Shown one piece after another: positions 8,663-17,115 of a stretch of 38,834 nt of DNA. Both the position numbers and the translations under genes were made by a program. Location: positions 1 through 38,834 of the forward strand of contig CAMDLH010000040.1 of assembly GCA_945901405.1 (NCBI GenBank). Direction: 5' to 3'. Each line of letters begins with the position of its first letter. Positions within the stretch are counted from its first letter, which is position 1. The stretch comes from Bordetella parapertussis. Lineage in GTDB: Bacteria; Pseudomonadota; Gammaproteobacteria; Burkholderiales; SG8-41. The notes beneath the pieces are model-generated. The model had not been told where the DNA came from, made no database searches, and worked only from the letters and a program-made list of their open reading frames with translations.

Positions 8663-8858
8663 CAATTAAAAATCAATAACTTAGCGTTTTGTTGCTGTAT
8701 GATTTCACGACCTGCTGGACAGCATCTAAGAGCAATGTATGCGCCTGAGACCTATACCGCATGGTAGCGAATTGGCAAACCACCTCCATTCGCCCGCGTC
8801 CGGAGAAAAGGGTGATCGCTCTATGCGCGAACTGCACGCAACCTGCAGTATCCTGTTC

Positions 8859-9110
8859 CTAACGAGCCAGCACGGCCTTAACCCGCGCGGAGACCGTCTC
8901 AGCCGTCAACGGCCTGACAATATAGTCAGACACACCGTGCTCCCGCAAAATTTACTGAATGGCCGAGTCTGATTCCGGCGCGATCAGCAACACCGGCAAG
9001 CGCGACAAAGCGAAAGCGCGCCGCAGTGCACTTTCCATGACCTTAAATGCCGCCTGTTTGCAGGTAGCTAACGACTATTCGGCCACCTGCACCCCGATCA
9101 ATGGAGGCGG
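8859..9110 (-). pseudogene. remnant of a response-regulator receiver domain
   Basis: Read on the minus strand from about 9110, the frame contains LPVLLIAPESDSAIQ, a TAA stop, then ILREHGVSDYIVRPLTAETV and SARVKAVLAR before a final stop. The pattern PVxxLIA...REHGVSDYIVRP...VKAVLAR is the second half of a CheY-type receiver, where DYIVRP matches the conserved DYIxKP loop (Lys replaced by Arg). At least one further in-frame stop lies near 9075. No intact first half with the phospho-accepting Asp was found. It reads as a decayed regulator. The 196 bases between ada and this remnant hold no recognisable feature. Confidence 0.5.
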
Positions 9111-9111
9111 G

Positions 9112-10758
9112 CTATTCGTGCGGATTTGATTGACGTTGCTTCGCGGGTGGAGCATACCAGTCCGACTCCAATACGGTTTTCGGATTTGCCGGATCCCGTT
9201 GGTAATGCGGCGACATGATCTGCACGCCATTCCTGTTGAACACATCCTGAATTGCGGCGTGCAGATCACTGGTGACGCGGGCGCGCGTGGCGGGCTTTTC
9301 GGCGCCGGCATACGCCACCAGCTTGTAGGCCACGTAAAAATCCGAGAGTGCCGTCTGAACTACATAGGATGCCGGTTCGCGTGCTATTTCCGGTATTGCG
9401 GCGGCAGCCTCCAGCAACATAGCATGCACCTGACGCCACGGCGTGTCGTAGCCTATGGTGATGGCCGTGTCGAGGATAAACCCTTTGCCCTGAGTTACTC
9501 GCGAATAATTTCGCGTCACATTCGCAAGCACCAAAGAATTCGGCAGCGCGACCTCCTCGCCGAGGCCGGTACGCAGGCGCGTTACGAACAGGCCGAGCTC
9601 CGTGACGGTTCCTTCACTATCCTGAATGCGCACGTATTCACCCAGCGACAGTGCGCGGGTGTATACCAGTATCAGGCCGCTGGCAACCTGGCCGATAAGT
9701 CCCGAAGCGCCGATGGAAACCATCAACCCGAGTATGACCGACAGCCCCTTGAACGCTTCGGTTTGCGCGCCTGGCAAATACGGATAGGCCATGACCAGCG
9801 CAAACAGCCAAAACGATGCATTGGCAATGCGCCGTGTCGCCGGCGCGGTATGGGCATCCAGCAGCCCCAGCCTGAGCTGGCCCGAGGCAACGTGGTTAAA
9901 CACCTCCGATGAAACTTGGGTGGCAACCCACGCTACAAGGAAAATAATGACCGCGATGATCATGCCTGGAACTGCCCCGGCTACCGAACTCAGAATCTGC
10001 AACAGTAGACTTTCAAGAGTCTGCGACAAACCTTCGCTGATCGGACGCGTGTAAACAAACTGTTCCAGGCTGTAGGTAAGAAAAACAAAAATCACGAACA
10101 GGCTCAGTAGCCAGGCAAGCACCGTGCATGATCTCGAAGCCATGCCAAGAAATAAGGATGCTATTTTCGACCCCAGGCCCGAGCCGTGGATCGTATTCAG
10201 ACTTTCGGTCAGGCGTGCGGTGACGGCAGCGCGTAATGACCGCAAAACCTTCACGATGGCCGCCAGCGAGGCCGCGAGCAGTAGTGCCGCAATCAGGCCT
10301 TTCCCCATGGCGATCAACGTGGCGCGCGAATCACGACGCTCCCGTGACTCGCTCCAGGCTATTTGCAATATTCGCGAGGCGGCATTGGCCAGGTCTTCCG
10401 GCGTCTCATCGGAGAGCTTGCGCGCGTCACCGGTAGCCACGGTAAACATGGGCTTCCCGTCCAATTGGACCAGCACGCCCTGGTCCGTGGACTTCACCGA
10501 TGTCCAGCCCGCGCCCGAGCCTTCGAAAGCCTTGGCGATACGCTGCCTCGCACCCTCCGCGCGCTCCACCGGAGAAAATGCACCCAGCGGCGCTCGGAAA
10601 ACGTGAATCGTGCGATTACCGATGATTAGCGGTGCCGCCGCATCGGTCTGCGCGGCAACGGGAAAACCTGGCGCGCACGCAAGTAGAAAAAAAACCATCA
10701 CGCATGTAATGGCGGCCCAATGGCGCGTGGCGCTCATGCAGGGCAAATTCAGCGACAT
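9112..10758 (-). CDS. MscS-family mechanosensitive ion channel with periplasmic N-terminal domain
   Basis: This membrane protein of about 548 residues begins with a signal segment (ITCVMVFFLLACAPG) and a periplasmic region of about 140 residues. Several transmembrane segments follow (LIAALLLAASLAAIV, LAWLLSLFVIFVFL, IIAVIIFLVAW). The pore helix and beta domain are typical of MscS: GASGLIGQVASGLILVYTRA, LGEYVRIQDSEGTVTELGLF and VALPNSLVLANVTRNYSR. It would release solutes on hypo-osmotic shock. The start is uncertain: the frame stays open upstream into nhaA, and I chose a Met that keeps the signal segment near the N-terminus and leaves 95 bases after nhaA. It follows nhaA on the same strand, giving an ion-homeostasis pair. 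Confidence 0.85.
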   Translation of the reverse strand: MSLNLPCMSATRHWAAITCVMVFFLLACAPGFPVAAQTDAAAPLIIGNRTIHVFRAPLGAFSPVERAEGARQRIAKAFEGSGAGWTSVKSTDQGVLVQLDGKPMFTVATGDARKLSDETPEDLANAASRILQIAWSESRERRDSRATLIAMGKGLIAALLLAASLAAIVKVLRSLRAAVTARLTESLNTIHGSGLGSKIASLFLGMASRSCTVLAWLLSLFVIFVFLTYSLEQFVYTRPISEGLSQTLESLLLQILSSVAGAVPGMIIAVIIFLVAWVATQVSSEVFNHVASGQLRLGLLDAHTAPATRRIANASFWLFALVMAYPYLPGAQTEAFKGLSVILGLMVSIGASGLIGQVASGLILVYTRALSLGEYVRIQDSEGTVTELGLFVTRLRTGLGEEVALPNSLVLANVTRNYSRVTQGKGFILDTAITIGYDTPWRQVHAMLLEAAAAIPEIAREPASYVVQTALSDFYVAYKLVAYAGAEKPATRARVTSDLHAAIQDVFNRNGVQIMSPHYQRDPANPKTVLESDWYAPPAKQRQSNPHE

Positions 10759-10853
10759 GAGGTTATCTGGAGTTTTCAAGGCTATTGATTCTCGTCGAGG
10801 TAATGAGTGTCTGTCCATCGGGAGCAAAAAACGAAACACAATGACAAGCAATG

Positions 10854-12038
10854 TCAGGACTGTCTTGATTCCCCTGACTGAGCAAGAGGGTTTCCGCAGG
10901 CTCTCAACCACCAGTAGCCGATTCCCGCGGCCGCCAGTGAGGCGACGAGGACGGCCATTTTCGAGGCATTGATTATTTCCGGGTTATCTGAAAAAGCGAG
11001 GTTGGTAATGAATATCGACATCGTAAATCCGATTCCGCCGAGGAAGCCGGCGCCTACAATATGCGGCCATTTCAAATCCGGTGGCAATCGGCATATCCCG
11101 ATTGTGATCGCCGCGGCACAAAAAATATAAACGCCGGCAGGCTTGCCAAAGATCAACCCCGCGGCGATGCCCATGCTGTTTGCGCTGGTTAATTGCTGAA
11201 ACCAATCGCCTTGTACAACGATTCCAGTATTGGCCAAAGCGAATATTGGCAAAATCGCAAACGCCACCGGTTTATGCAGCGCATGCTCTAGCCGATGCGA
11301 GGGCGACGGTTGTTCTTTACGCTTCGTGGAGAAAGGAATCGCAAACGCAAGTAAAACACCGGCTATCGTTGCATGCACACCTGACTTCAACATGAGAAAC
11401 CACATTATTGCGCCGCCAAGAAGATATGGGATGAGGCTTGGTATACGGAAAATGAGATTCAATGCCAAAAGCAATACCCAAACCAAAAGCGCGCCAAGAA
11501 AATACTCAATCGAAAACTGTGCAGTGTAAAAGACGGCGATGATCACTATTGCGCCCAAGTCGTCTATCACGGCAAAGGCGACGACAAACACCTTAAGTGA
11601 GCTCGGCACGCGGCTACCCAGAATAGCCAGGATGCCCATCGCAAACGCTATGTCGGTCGCCATCGGAATACCCATCCCGTTTTGAGTAGGCGTGCCCGCG
11701 TTGAGCGAGAAATGAATGAGCGCGGGAGCAATCATTCCTCCTGCCGCGGCAACTGCCGGCAGAAGGGCGCTTTTAACATCTGAAAGCTCGCCGATGTAAA
11801 GTTCCCGTTCGAGTTCCAGTCCGATGAGCAGAAAAAAAACCGCCATCAACGCATCGTTGATCCAGTGTTCAAGGCTGAGTCCGCCAATTTTGCTTTGCCA
11901 AAAACCTAAATACAAGCCGCCGATCGATGAATTTGCAATCGCGATCGAGGCCACGGTGCAGATAATCAGAATATACCCGCCGGATTTTTCGGACTCGAAG
12001 AAATCGGTAAACGTCTTGGACAATGCGTTTGATGTCAT
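10854..12038 (-). CDS. nhaA: NhaA Na+/H+ antiporter
   Basis: The 394-residue protein has about 12 membrane helices and the NhaA diagnostic residues: Asp129 in MATDIAFAMGIL (E. coli Asp133), the adjacent pair Asp159-Asp160 in AFAVIDDLGAIV (E. coli Asp163/164, the ion-binding site), the FGKPAGV segment with the functional Lys, and GAGFLGGIGFTMSIFI. It exchanges cytoplasmic sodium for external protons to control pH and salt. It lies between the cyclase and the MscS channel on the same strand, with gaps of 79 and 95 bases. There is no NhaR-type regulator beside it. Confidence 0.95.
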   Translation of the reverse strand: MTSNALSKTFTDFFESEKSGGYILIICTVASIAIANSSIGGLYLGFWQSKIGGLSLEHWINDALMAVFFLLIGLELERELYIGELSDVKSALLPAVAAAGGMIAPALIHFSLNAGTPTQNGMGIPMATDIAFAMGILAILGSRVPSSLKVFVVAFAVIDDLGAIVIIAVFYTAQFSIEYFLGALLVWVLLLALNLIFRIPSLIPYLLGGAIMWFLMLKSGVHATIAGVLLAFAIPFSTKRKEQPSPSHRLEHALHKPVAFAILPIFALANTGIVVQGDWFQQLTSANSMGIAAGLIFGKPAGVYIFCAAAITIGICRLPPDLKWPHIVGAGFLGGIGFTMSIFITNLAFSDNPEIINASKMAVLVASLAAAGIGYWWLRACGNPLAQSGESRQS

Positions 12039-12117
12039 ATTACCGGTTCACGCATATTGCAATAATCGACCCTGGTGCGAATGAGGGACGTTGTTCGGCT
12101 CCCATATCGGCCTCGAA

Positions 12118-13842
12118 CTATTTCTCGTCGAGGTGGTAAACACCTGTCCAGCCGGCGCCAGGCGGATGTTGTCTCAACGATTCTATGCGTGTGAGGAATA
12201 CATTTGCGGGGCCGGGGCCTTGTCGTAACTCGACGCATTGCCGGAAGCGCTCCTCCGCCTGATCCCAATCCTGCGCACGATAAGCAGCCAGCGCGCCGGC
12301 GTAGCAAAGCTTTGCCTGCCCTATCTCTGGCGGCAAATCCCCTTTCGTGCCCAGAACCTCGTATATCCGCGTGGATTCGGTCTTGCCCTTGACGGTGACT
12401 TCATCGATCTCGCAGTGTACGATGTCTGGCGCCAATTGCCGCGCGGTCTCCTCGGCAATCAGTATGTTCGTGCCGTAAACACGATTGACACTTTCGAGAC
12501 GCGACGCCAGATTTACGCAGTCGCCCATGACAGTGTAGCTGCGTGTATTTTCCGCGCCGATACTTCCCACCACGAGTTCTCCCGTGCAAATTCCGATGCG
12601 AAGATCTACGGTGGGGGCGTTTTTCCGCAGTCCTGTTATTTCCGCCAATTCGCCGCGCAGGGTTTCCATTGCGTTTACCTGGGTGATCGCCGCGCGACAG
12701 GCCAGCGTAGCCTGCTCCGAGGAGGACACAAATGGTGGCCCCCAAAACGCCATGACCGCATCGCCGATAAATTTGTCGACCACGCCGCCGTACTCCTGTA
12801 CGGCGGCCGCCTGCAGACCAAAATGGCGATTCAGGAGATCAACCATTCGCGAGGCGGTCAGTTGCTCCGACAGGCTAGTAAATCCAACTAGATCGGCAAA
12901 CATAACAGTCATGACGCGGCGCTCCGGCAGTGACTTTGCCACCCCATTCTGCGCAAGCACTTGCTCCATCACGCGCGGATCGATGTACTTTCCAAATGTT
13001 TTTTTGATTTCGTCCTTCGCACGCAATTCGCCTACAAAGTGATTAAAAGATCCCGCAAGTTGGCCGACTTCGTCTGTCGTCAGTATGGGGATTTGTATAT
13101 GCAGGTTCCCTTTTTCGACATCGTGCACCGCGGACACCAGCGACCTTAGCGGCGCCACAAGCCGTCTCGTTATGAACGCGGCAATGATGAGGCCAAGCAG
13201 TATTGCAGATACCGTTGCCGCAATGGCCAGTCGCATTACAGTACCGTGCCGGTTCGCTACGGCATTCGAGGATTCGCCGGCGGCCACCTGCAGAGTTTTG
13301 ACCAACATTTCGCTCTGGCTCTGGAGTGTCCGCTGATTGTCGTTAAGAAAGTTAAGGAGTGCGTTTGCCTTGCCGTGTTCGTTTGTTTTTTGCAATGCAA
13401 GCACTTGTTTTTGCTCTGTTCCGGCAACGTTATGTCCCCTGTCAATTTGATCCAGGAGTATCTTCGCTTCAACGATGCGATCATGAACAGGCGAATCCGG
13501 CGGGTACGCGGCCATCAACTTTCTGGTTATCTTTATCTGCTCGTCCAGCCTGGTGGTGAATAGTGCGTAGTTTTTGCCCGCTTCGCTGATTACCATTTCA
13601 TTCGGAGCCTGGGAATCCAGAGTCCCGTTCAGGCGTTCGAATGCGATGCGCCGGCGCAAGCCAAACTCCCCCACCAAGACCAGCGCGTTTGTGATGGGCA
13701 TGTCATGGGATGCCACAACATCCATATTCCGTCGCGTGCGATCGATTTCTACAAGCAGGAATATCACCAGCACGATGGTGATCAACAGCAGGAATAACGA
13801 TAATCCAAATATCTTGGCGGCGATAGTTTGTCTGGATTTCAT
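12118..13842 (-). CDS. membrane adenylate cyclase, class III, with HAMP domain
   Basis: This 574-residue sensor has a first membrane helix at about 10-31, a helical periplasmic region to about 203, a second helix at 204-225, a HAMP linker (226-280) and a class III cyclase domain (about 308-497). Catalytic residues are complete: metal ligands Asp317 (MFADLVGF) and Asp361 (FIGD), Lys357 and Asp441 for adenine recognition, transition-state Asn444 and Arg448 in GDCVNLASR. The Lys/Asp pair indicates ATP rather than GTP, so cAMP is the expected product. A short TPR-like tail (GALAAYRAQDWDQAEERF) follows. It lies upstream of nhaA on the same strand. The signal it senses is unknown. Confidence 0.92.
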   Translation of the reverse strand: MKSRQTIAAKIFGLSLFLLLITIVLVIFLLVEIDRTRRNMDVVASHDMPITNALVLVGEFGLRRRIAFERLNGTLDSQAPNEMVISEAGKNYALFTTRLDEQIKITRKLMAAYPPDSPVHDRIVEAKILLDQIDRGHNVAGTEQKQVLALQKTNEHGKANALLNFLNDNQRTLQSQSEMLVKTLQVAAGESSNAVANRHGTVMRLAIAATVSAILLGLIIAAFITRRLVAPLRSLVSAVHDVEKGNLHIQIPILTTDEVGQLAGSFNHFVGELRAKDEIKKTFGKYIDPRVMEQVLAQNGVAKSLPERRVMTVMFADLVGFTSLSEQLTASRMVDLLNRHFGLQAAAVQEYGGVVDKFIGDAVMAFWGPPFVSSSEQATLACRAAITQVNAMETLRGELAEITGLRKNAPTVDLRIGICTGELVVGSIGAENTRSYTVMGDCVNLASRLESVNRVYGTNILIAEETARQLAPDIVHCEIDEVTVKGKTESTRIYEVLGTKGDLPPEIGQAKLCYAGALAAYRAQDWDQAEERFRQCVELRQGPGPANVFLTRIESLRQHPPGAGWTGVYHLDEK

Positions 13843-13899
13843 CAGGGTAGTTTGTGTGAATCAGGCAAAACGGCTCCGTACACACCGCGAGACCATGAA

Positions 13900-14316
13900 C
13901 TATACCGGCGTGCGCTTGGGCGGCGGCACTCCGACAACGGCCATGCGTATAGTTTCGGTGCCGTTGTTAAGCAGTTGATGCTCCACCACGCCAGGCGGCA
14001 TATGGATCATGTCGCCCGGCCCCACTTGCTGTTCCGACACCGCGCCGGTATCCGTCTTCCACTGAATAACACCCTGCCCGCTGAGGATGAAATAAATCTC
14101 CTCGAAATCGGCGGGGTATTCGACCTCGACGCCCTCGGCCCGGTATTTTGTATGCTGGTGCCAATGGTGCGGGCTGTAGCCGGGGCTGATTTCATCGATG
14201 TTGAAAAAGAATTTCTCCGTGGCAAGGATTCTCTTGATCTGCCCCGCTTCCCTGCCATGGCCGCGAATGTTCTGCGGCTTAACGTCATCTGCCTTAATAA
14301 TATTCAGTTGCGACAT
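13900..14316 (-). CDS. single-domain cupin protein
   Basis: This 138-residue small beta-barrel protein has cupin motif 1 around HHWHQHTKY to PADFEEIYFILSGQG and motif 2 as GDMIHMPPGVVEHQLLNNG. Histidines and a glutamate in these motifs would bind a metal ion. Standalone cupins of this size include sugar isomerases, dioxygenase-like and ligand-sensing proteins; the sequence does not say which. A good Shine-Dalgarno (AGGAG) precedes the start. It is the first gene of the minus-strand series, 57 bases ahead of the cyclase, and it is divergent from a Bug gene with a palindromic operator candidate in between. Confidence 0.83.
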   Translation of the reverse strand: MSQLNIIKADDVKPQNIRGHGREAGQIKRILATEKFFFNIDEISPGYSPHHWHQHTKYRAEGVEVEYPADFEEIYFILSGQGVIQWKTDTGAVSEQQVGPGDMIHMPPGVVEHQLLNNGTETIRMAVVGVPPPKRTPV

Positions 14317-14410
14317 TGTTTTCTCCTAGAGTTGGTAATCGAGATTTTACTCCCACGGCGTCCATCTCATCACGTCCGCGCACGCCACACATCGGGGCAG
14401 TCACCCATGT

Positions 14411-14518
14411 TGCAGTAGCCCAGCCAATAGTATTGCGCAGTCGTGTACCGAACGCATCAATTTCTCACGGCCCGCCAAATGCGGGCAGCGGCGAGCCCTC
14501 GGTGGTTGCCGGTCAACG
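14411..14518 (-). pseudogene. decayed 3' end of a second ThuA-like gene
   Basis: Minus-strand translation gives PATTEGSPLPAFGGP, stop, then EIDAFGTRLRNTIGWATA. The intact ThuA-like protein 2.7 kb away ends PADATGAPPPTFRGSW, then ESEAFNTLLRNAIGWATAQ. The match is collinear over about 34 residues, and the stop codon sits where the intact protein has Trp (TGG to TGA). The original stop is also lost. Nothing recognisable of the rest of the gene remains, so only a degraded tail survives in the cupin-Bug spacer. The remaining spacer holds the palindrome described separately. Confidence 0.6.
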
Positions 14519-14528
14519 CAATGATTCA

Positions 14529-14560
14529 GACACGATATTGTTAACAAGTAGTATCGTGTC
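14529..14560. promoter_or_regulatory. palindromic operator candidate between cupin and Bug genes
   Basis: Perfect nine-base arms GACACGATA and TATCGTGTC are separated by 14 bases that contain a second perfect palindrome, TTGTTAACAA. Nested dyads of this kind are typical of dimeric regulator sites; TTGTTAACAA resembles sites of GntR/FadR-type repressors. It lies 120 bases before the Bug start and 213 bases before the cupin start, so it could control either or both. No regulator gene lies adjacent. Confidence 0.45.
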
Positions 14561-14679
14561 GGACCCCAATATACCTTACCTGGACGGTTGAGTTTTTGCC
14601 GGAGTAGAATGACTATTGATGAACAGGATTGCCGCATCCCATGCAGACTCGCATCGATGACTCATCGAGGAAATACCTT

Positions 14680-15690
14680 ATGCAAGCTATGCACTCCATG
14701 CACTCCATTTACCACGTGCGCGTAATATCGCGCTGCCTTGCCATTGCCTTGGCGCTCGTGCTGACCGCGGCCGCGCGTGCGCAGGACTATCCCCGCCGCT
14801 CGATCAAGGTGTTGGTGCCGTATGCGCCCGGCGGCGCAACCGATACCGTTTCCCGCATCGTAGCTCCCGCCATGTCTGAAATTCTGAAGCAGCCGGTGGT
14901 AATCGAAAATCGCACTGGGGCGTCCGGCAATATTGCGGTTGAGCTGGCGGCAAGATCCGCGCCGGACGGCTACACACTGTTGATGGGCACCGTGTCCACC
15001 AACACCATCAACCCCGTGCTGTTTGCGCACACGCTCAAGGTGGATCCGCTGCGCGATCTGACCGGGATCAGTCTGGTTGCCGCGATTCCCAACGTCCTGG
15101 TGGCGGCGACACAGTTTCCACCCCATTCGTTACAGGAGGTCATTGCATACGCGAAAGCGAGGCCAGGACAATTGAACTATGGCAACACCGTCGGCTCGTT
15201 TGCGCACCTCGATATGCTCATGCTGCTGCGAATCGCTGGCATCAACATGGTACATATTCCGTCCCGGGGCGGGTCTGGTGATGCCGTCGCGATGCTCGTG
15301 CGCAATGAGATTCAGTTGAGCTGGATGAGTCCCACCCTCGCGGAGAATCACGTGAATGGCGGACGGCTCAAAGCGTATGCCGTCACGTCCAGCCAGCGGG
15401 TTCACTACCTGCCCAACGTGCCCACCATGGCGGAAGCCGGGTTTGGCGGCATCGGCAGCGACAGTTGGCATGGCCTGTTCGCCCCATCCGGCACGCCTCG
15501 CGATATTGTCACCAGACTCTACGCCGTGTTGGCCCAGGCTGCCGCGCAAGCGGACGTGCGCCAGCGTTTTGATAAAGCGGTTATACCGTTGACTCCCAGC
15601 AAATCACCGGAAGACTTTGATGGATTCGTCAAAACCGAGGCGGCCCGCTGGAAAAAAATCGTTACCGACAATCGTGTCACGATTGAATAA
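14680..15690 (+). CDS. Bug/TctC-family periplasmic solute-binding protein
   Basis: This 336-residue protein has a signal peptide (LAIALALVLTAAARAQ) and the standard Bug opening YPRRSIKVLVPYAPGGATD, with the ligand-binding Asp in GGATDTVSR. Other family marks are VIENRTGASGNIAVE, SAPDGYTLLMG, DPLRDLTGISLVA, KARPGQLNYGN, IPSRGGSGDAVAMLV and LPNVPTMAEAGF. The start was placed at the ATG about nine bases after GAGG; upstream in-frame ATGs lack such a site. It is followed after 42 bases by an MmgE/PrpD gene, a common partnership in betaproteobacteria, suggesting that the ligand is a small di- or tricarboxylate. No membrane subunits are adjacent. Confidence 0.93.
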   Translation: MQAMHSMHSIYHVRVISRCLAIALALVLTAAARAQDYPRRSIKVLVPYAPGGATDTVSRIVAPAMSEILKQPVVIENRTGASGNIAVELAARSAPDGYTLLMGTVSTNTINPVLFAHTLKVDPLRDLTGISLVAAIPNVLVAATQFPPHSLQEVIAYAKARPGQLNYGNTVGSFAHLDMLMLLRIAGINMVHIPSRGGSGDAVAMLVRNEIQLSWMSPTLAENHVNGGRLKAYAVTSSQRVHYLPNVPTMAEAGFGGIGSDSWHGLFAPSGTPRDIVTRLYAVLAQAAAQADVRQRFDKAVIPLTPSKSPEDFDGFVKTEAARWKKIVTDNRVTIE

Positions 15691-15732
15691 GCCAGCGCCC
15701 TTCGTGGTTCGTGCGCACGGGGATTTAATCGA

Positions 15733-17115
15733 TTGAATACCACCCGCAACATCGCGGCGTTTATCGCAGGGCTCAAGCTGGACAACGTTCCGCCGCGAGC
15801 CATCGAGATCGCCAAAGGCGGGTTGATCGATGCGCTGGGTGTCGCTGTGGCCGGCGCCGACACCGCTGCCGCAGACGTTGTTACCCGCTGGGCGCGCGAT
15901 GCCGGTGGCGCGCCGCTTGCGGGGATCATTGGGGGGGCTTTCAAAACTTCGCCGCAAATAGCCGCGCGTGCGAACGGCACCATAGGACAGGCGCTCGATT
16001 TTGATCCGCCCAATCCTTTGTTGCCGGTACTGCTGGCGCTGGGAGAATGCGAAAACGTATCGGGCCGCGATTGGCTGGAGGCCTACATTGCCGGCTATGA
16101 AGTACAGTCCAAGCTGCAGTTGGGCATATCGGCAAAACACTATGAACATGGTTGGCATTCGAATGCCGTGTTCGGCACCATCGGGGCGACCGCCGCGGCC
16201 GCGAAGCTGCTGAAACTCGATGCCGCGCAAACCGGCATGGCGTTGGGGATCGCTACGTCCGAGGCCGGTGGCGTGCGGCAGAATCTGGGCACCATGACCA
16301 AGCCCTACCACGCGGGCGCGGCGGCGGCCAACGGCATTATCGCCGCCACCCTCGCGCGCCACGGCATGACCAGCGCGCCCGATAGCATTGAAGGAGAATT
16401 CGGACTGCTTCGCGTTTTTGCCTTCGAAGGCGAATACGACGAGCGGCGAATCGCGGAAACGTTCGGCGCGCCCTGGAATTTGCTGGCACACGAGATTCGT
16501 ATCAAGCCTTATCCCTGCTGCAGAGCCGGGCATCGCGCGCTGGATGCCGCTATCGCACTTGTGGAAAAACATCGTATTCCGCCAGAAACGATTGAACGCA
16601 TGGAATGCGAAGTGAGTGCCCATGTCACGCAACTGATGGCTTATCCTTCCGCGTCGAATGCGCTGGAAGCAAAATTCTGCCTGCCCTACTGTCTTGCGGT
16701 GGCAATCTGCGACGGGCAGGCCGGCTTGCGGCAGTTCACCAACGAACGTGTGCTGGATGCCCGCGTACAGGCGCTAGCCGCGCGTATTCGCATCCTGCAT
16801 CCCGATGGCAAAAGTGAATGGCAAACCGGGGCGCCATTGCCTTGCAAGGTGCGCCTGTTTTGCAACAACAACACGGTGTACGAACAGAGCGCCGGCCCGC
16901 CCAAAGGCGATCGGGAGAACCCGGTGAGCATGCCTGACATCATCGCGAAGTATCACGAGTGCACGCGTGATTTCCTGTGCGAAGCCGATGCCGCGTCTGC
17001 TCTGTCATCCATTCAGACGCTTGAATCCCTCGCGGATATTCCTGCGCTTGCCGGCGTTCTGACTTTTGGCGTCCAGATTAACCGGCCGCAAGCGGCGAAT
17101 CTTACTGTGCGGTAG
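15733..17115 (+). CDS. MmgE/PrpD family protein
   Basis: This 460-residue protein belongs to the 2-methylcitrate dehydratase (PrpD)/cis-aconitate decarboxylase-like family. Seen are AKGGLIDALGVAVAG (27-41), ANGTIGQALDFDPP, WHSNAVFGTIGATAAAAKLL, TKPYHAGAAAANGIIAA, KPYPCCRAGHRALDA and LEAKFCLPYCLAVAI. PrpD removes water from 2-methylcitrate in propionate breakdown; many other members act on unidentified carboxylates. It starts at TTG with only a loose GGGGA upstream, since no ATG precedes the conserved sequence. The 3' end overlaps the convergent ThuA-like gene by 14 bases. The preceding Bug gene suggests that the pair takes up and dehydrates or isomerises a carboxylate. Confidence 0.9.
   Translation: MNTTRNIAAFIAGLKLDNVPPRAIEIAKGGLIDALGVAVAGADTAAADVVTRWARDAGGAPLAGIIGGAFKTSPQIAARANGTIGQALDFDPPNPLLPVLLALGECENVSGRDWLEAYIAGYEVQSKLQLGISAKHYEHGWHSNAVFGTIGATAAAAKLLKLDAAQTGMALGIATSEAGGVRQNLGTMTKPYHAGAAAANGIIAATLARHGMTSAPDSIEGEFGLLRVFAFEGEYDERRIAETFGAPWNLLAHEIRIKPYPCCRAGHRALDAAIALVEKHRIPPETIERMECEVSAHVTQLMAYPSASNALEAKFCLPYCLAVAICDGQAGLRQFTNERVLDARVQALAARIRILHPDGKSEWQTGAPLPCKVRLFCNNNTVYEQSAGPPKGDRENPVSMPDIIAKYHECTRDFLCEADAASALSSIQTLESLADIPALAGVLTFGVQINRPQAANLTVR

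Noticed and set aside
8739-8972. 77-codon plus-strand frame downstream of ada
   Set aside because: The sequence lacks protein-like motifs and part of it is antisense to the receiver remnant.
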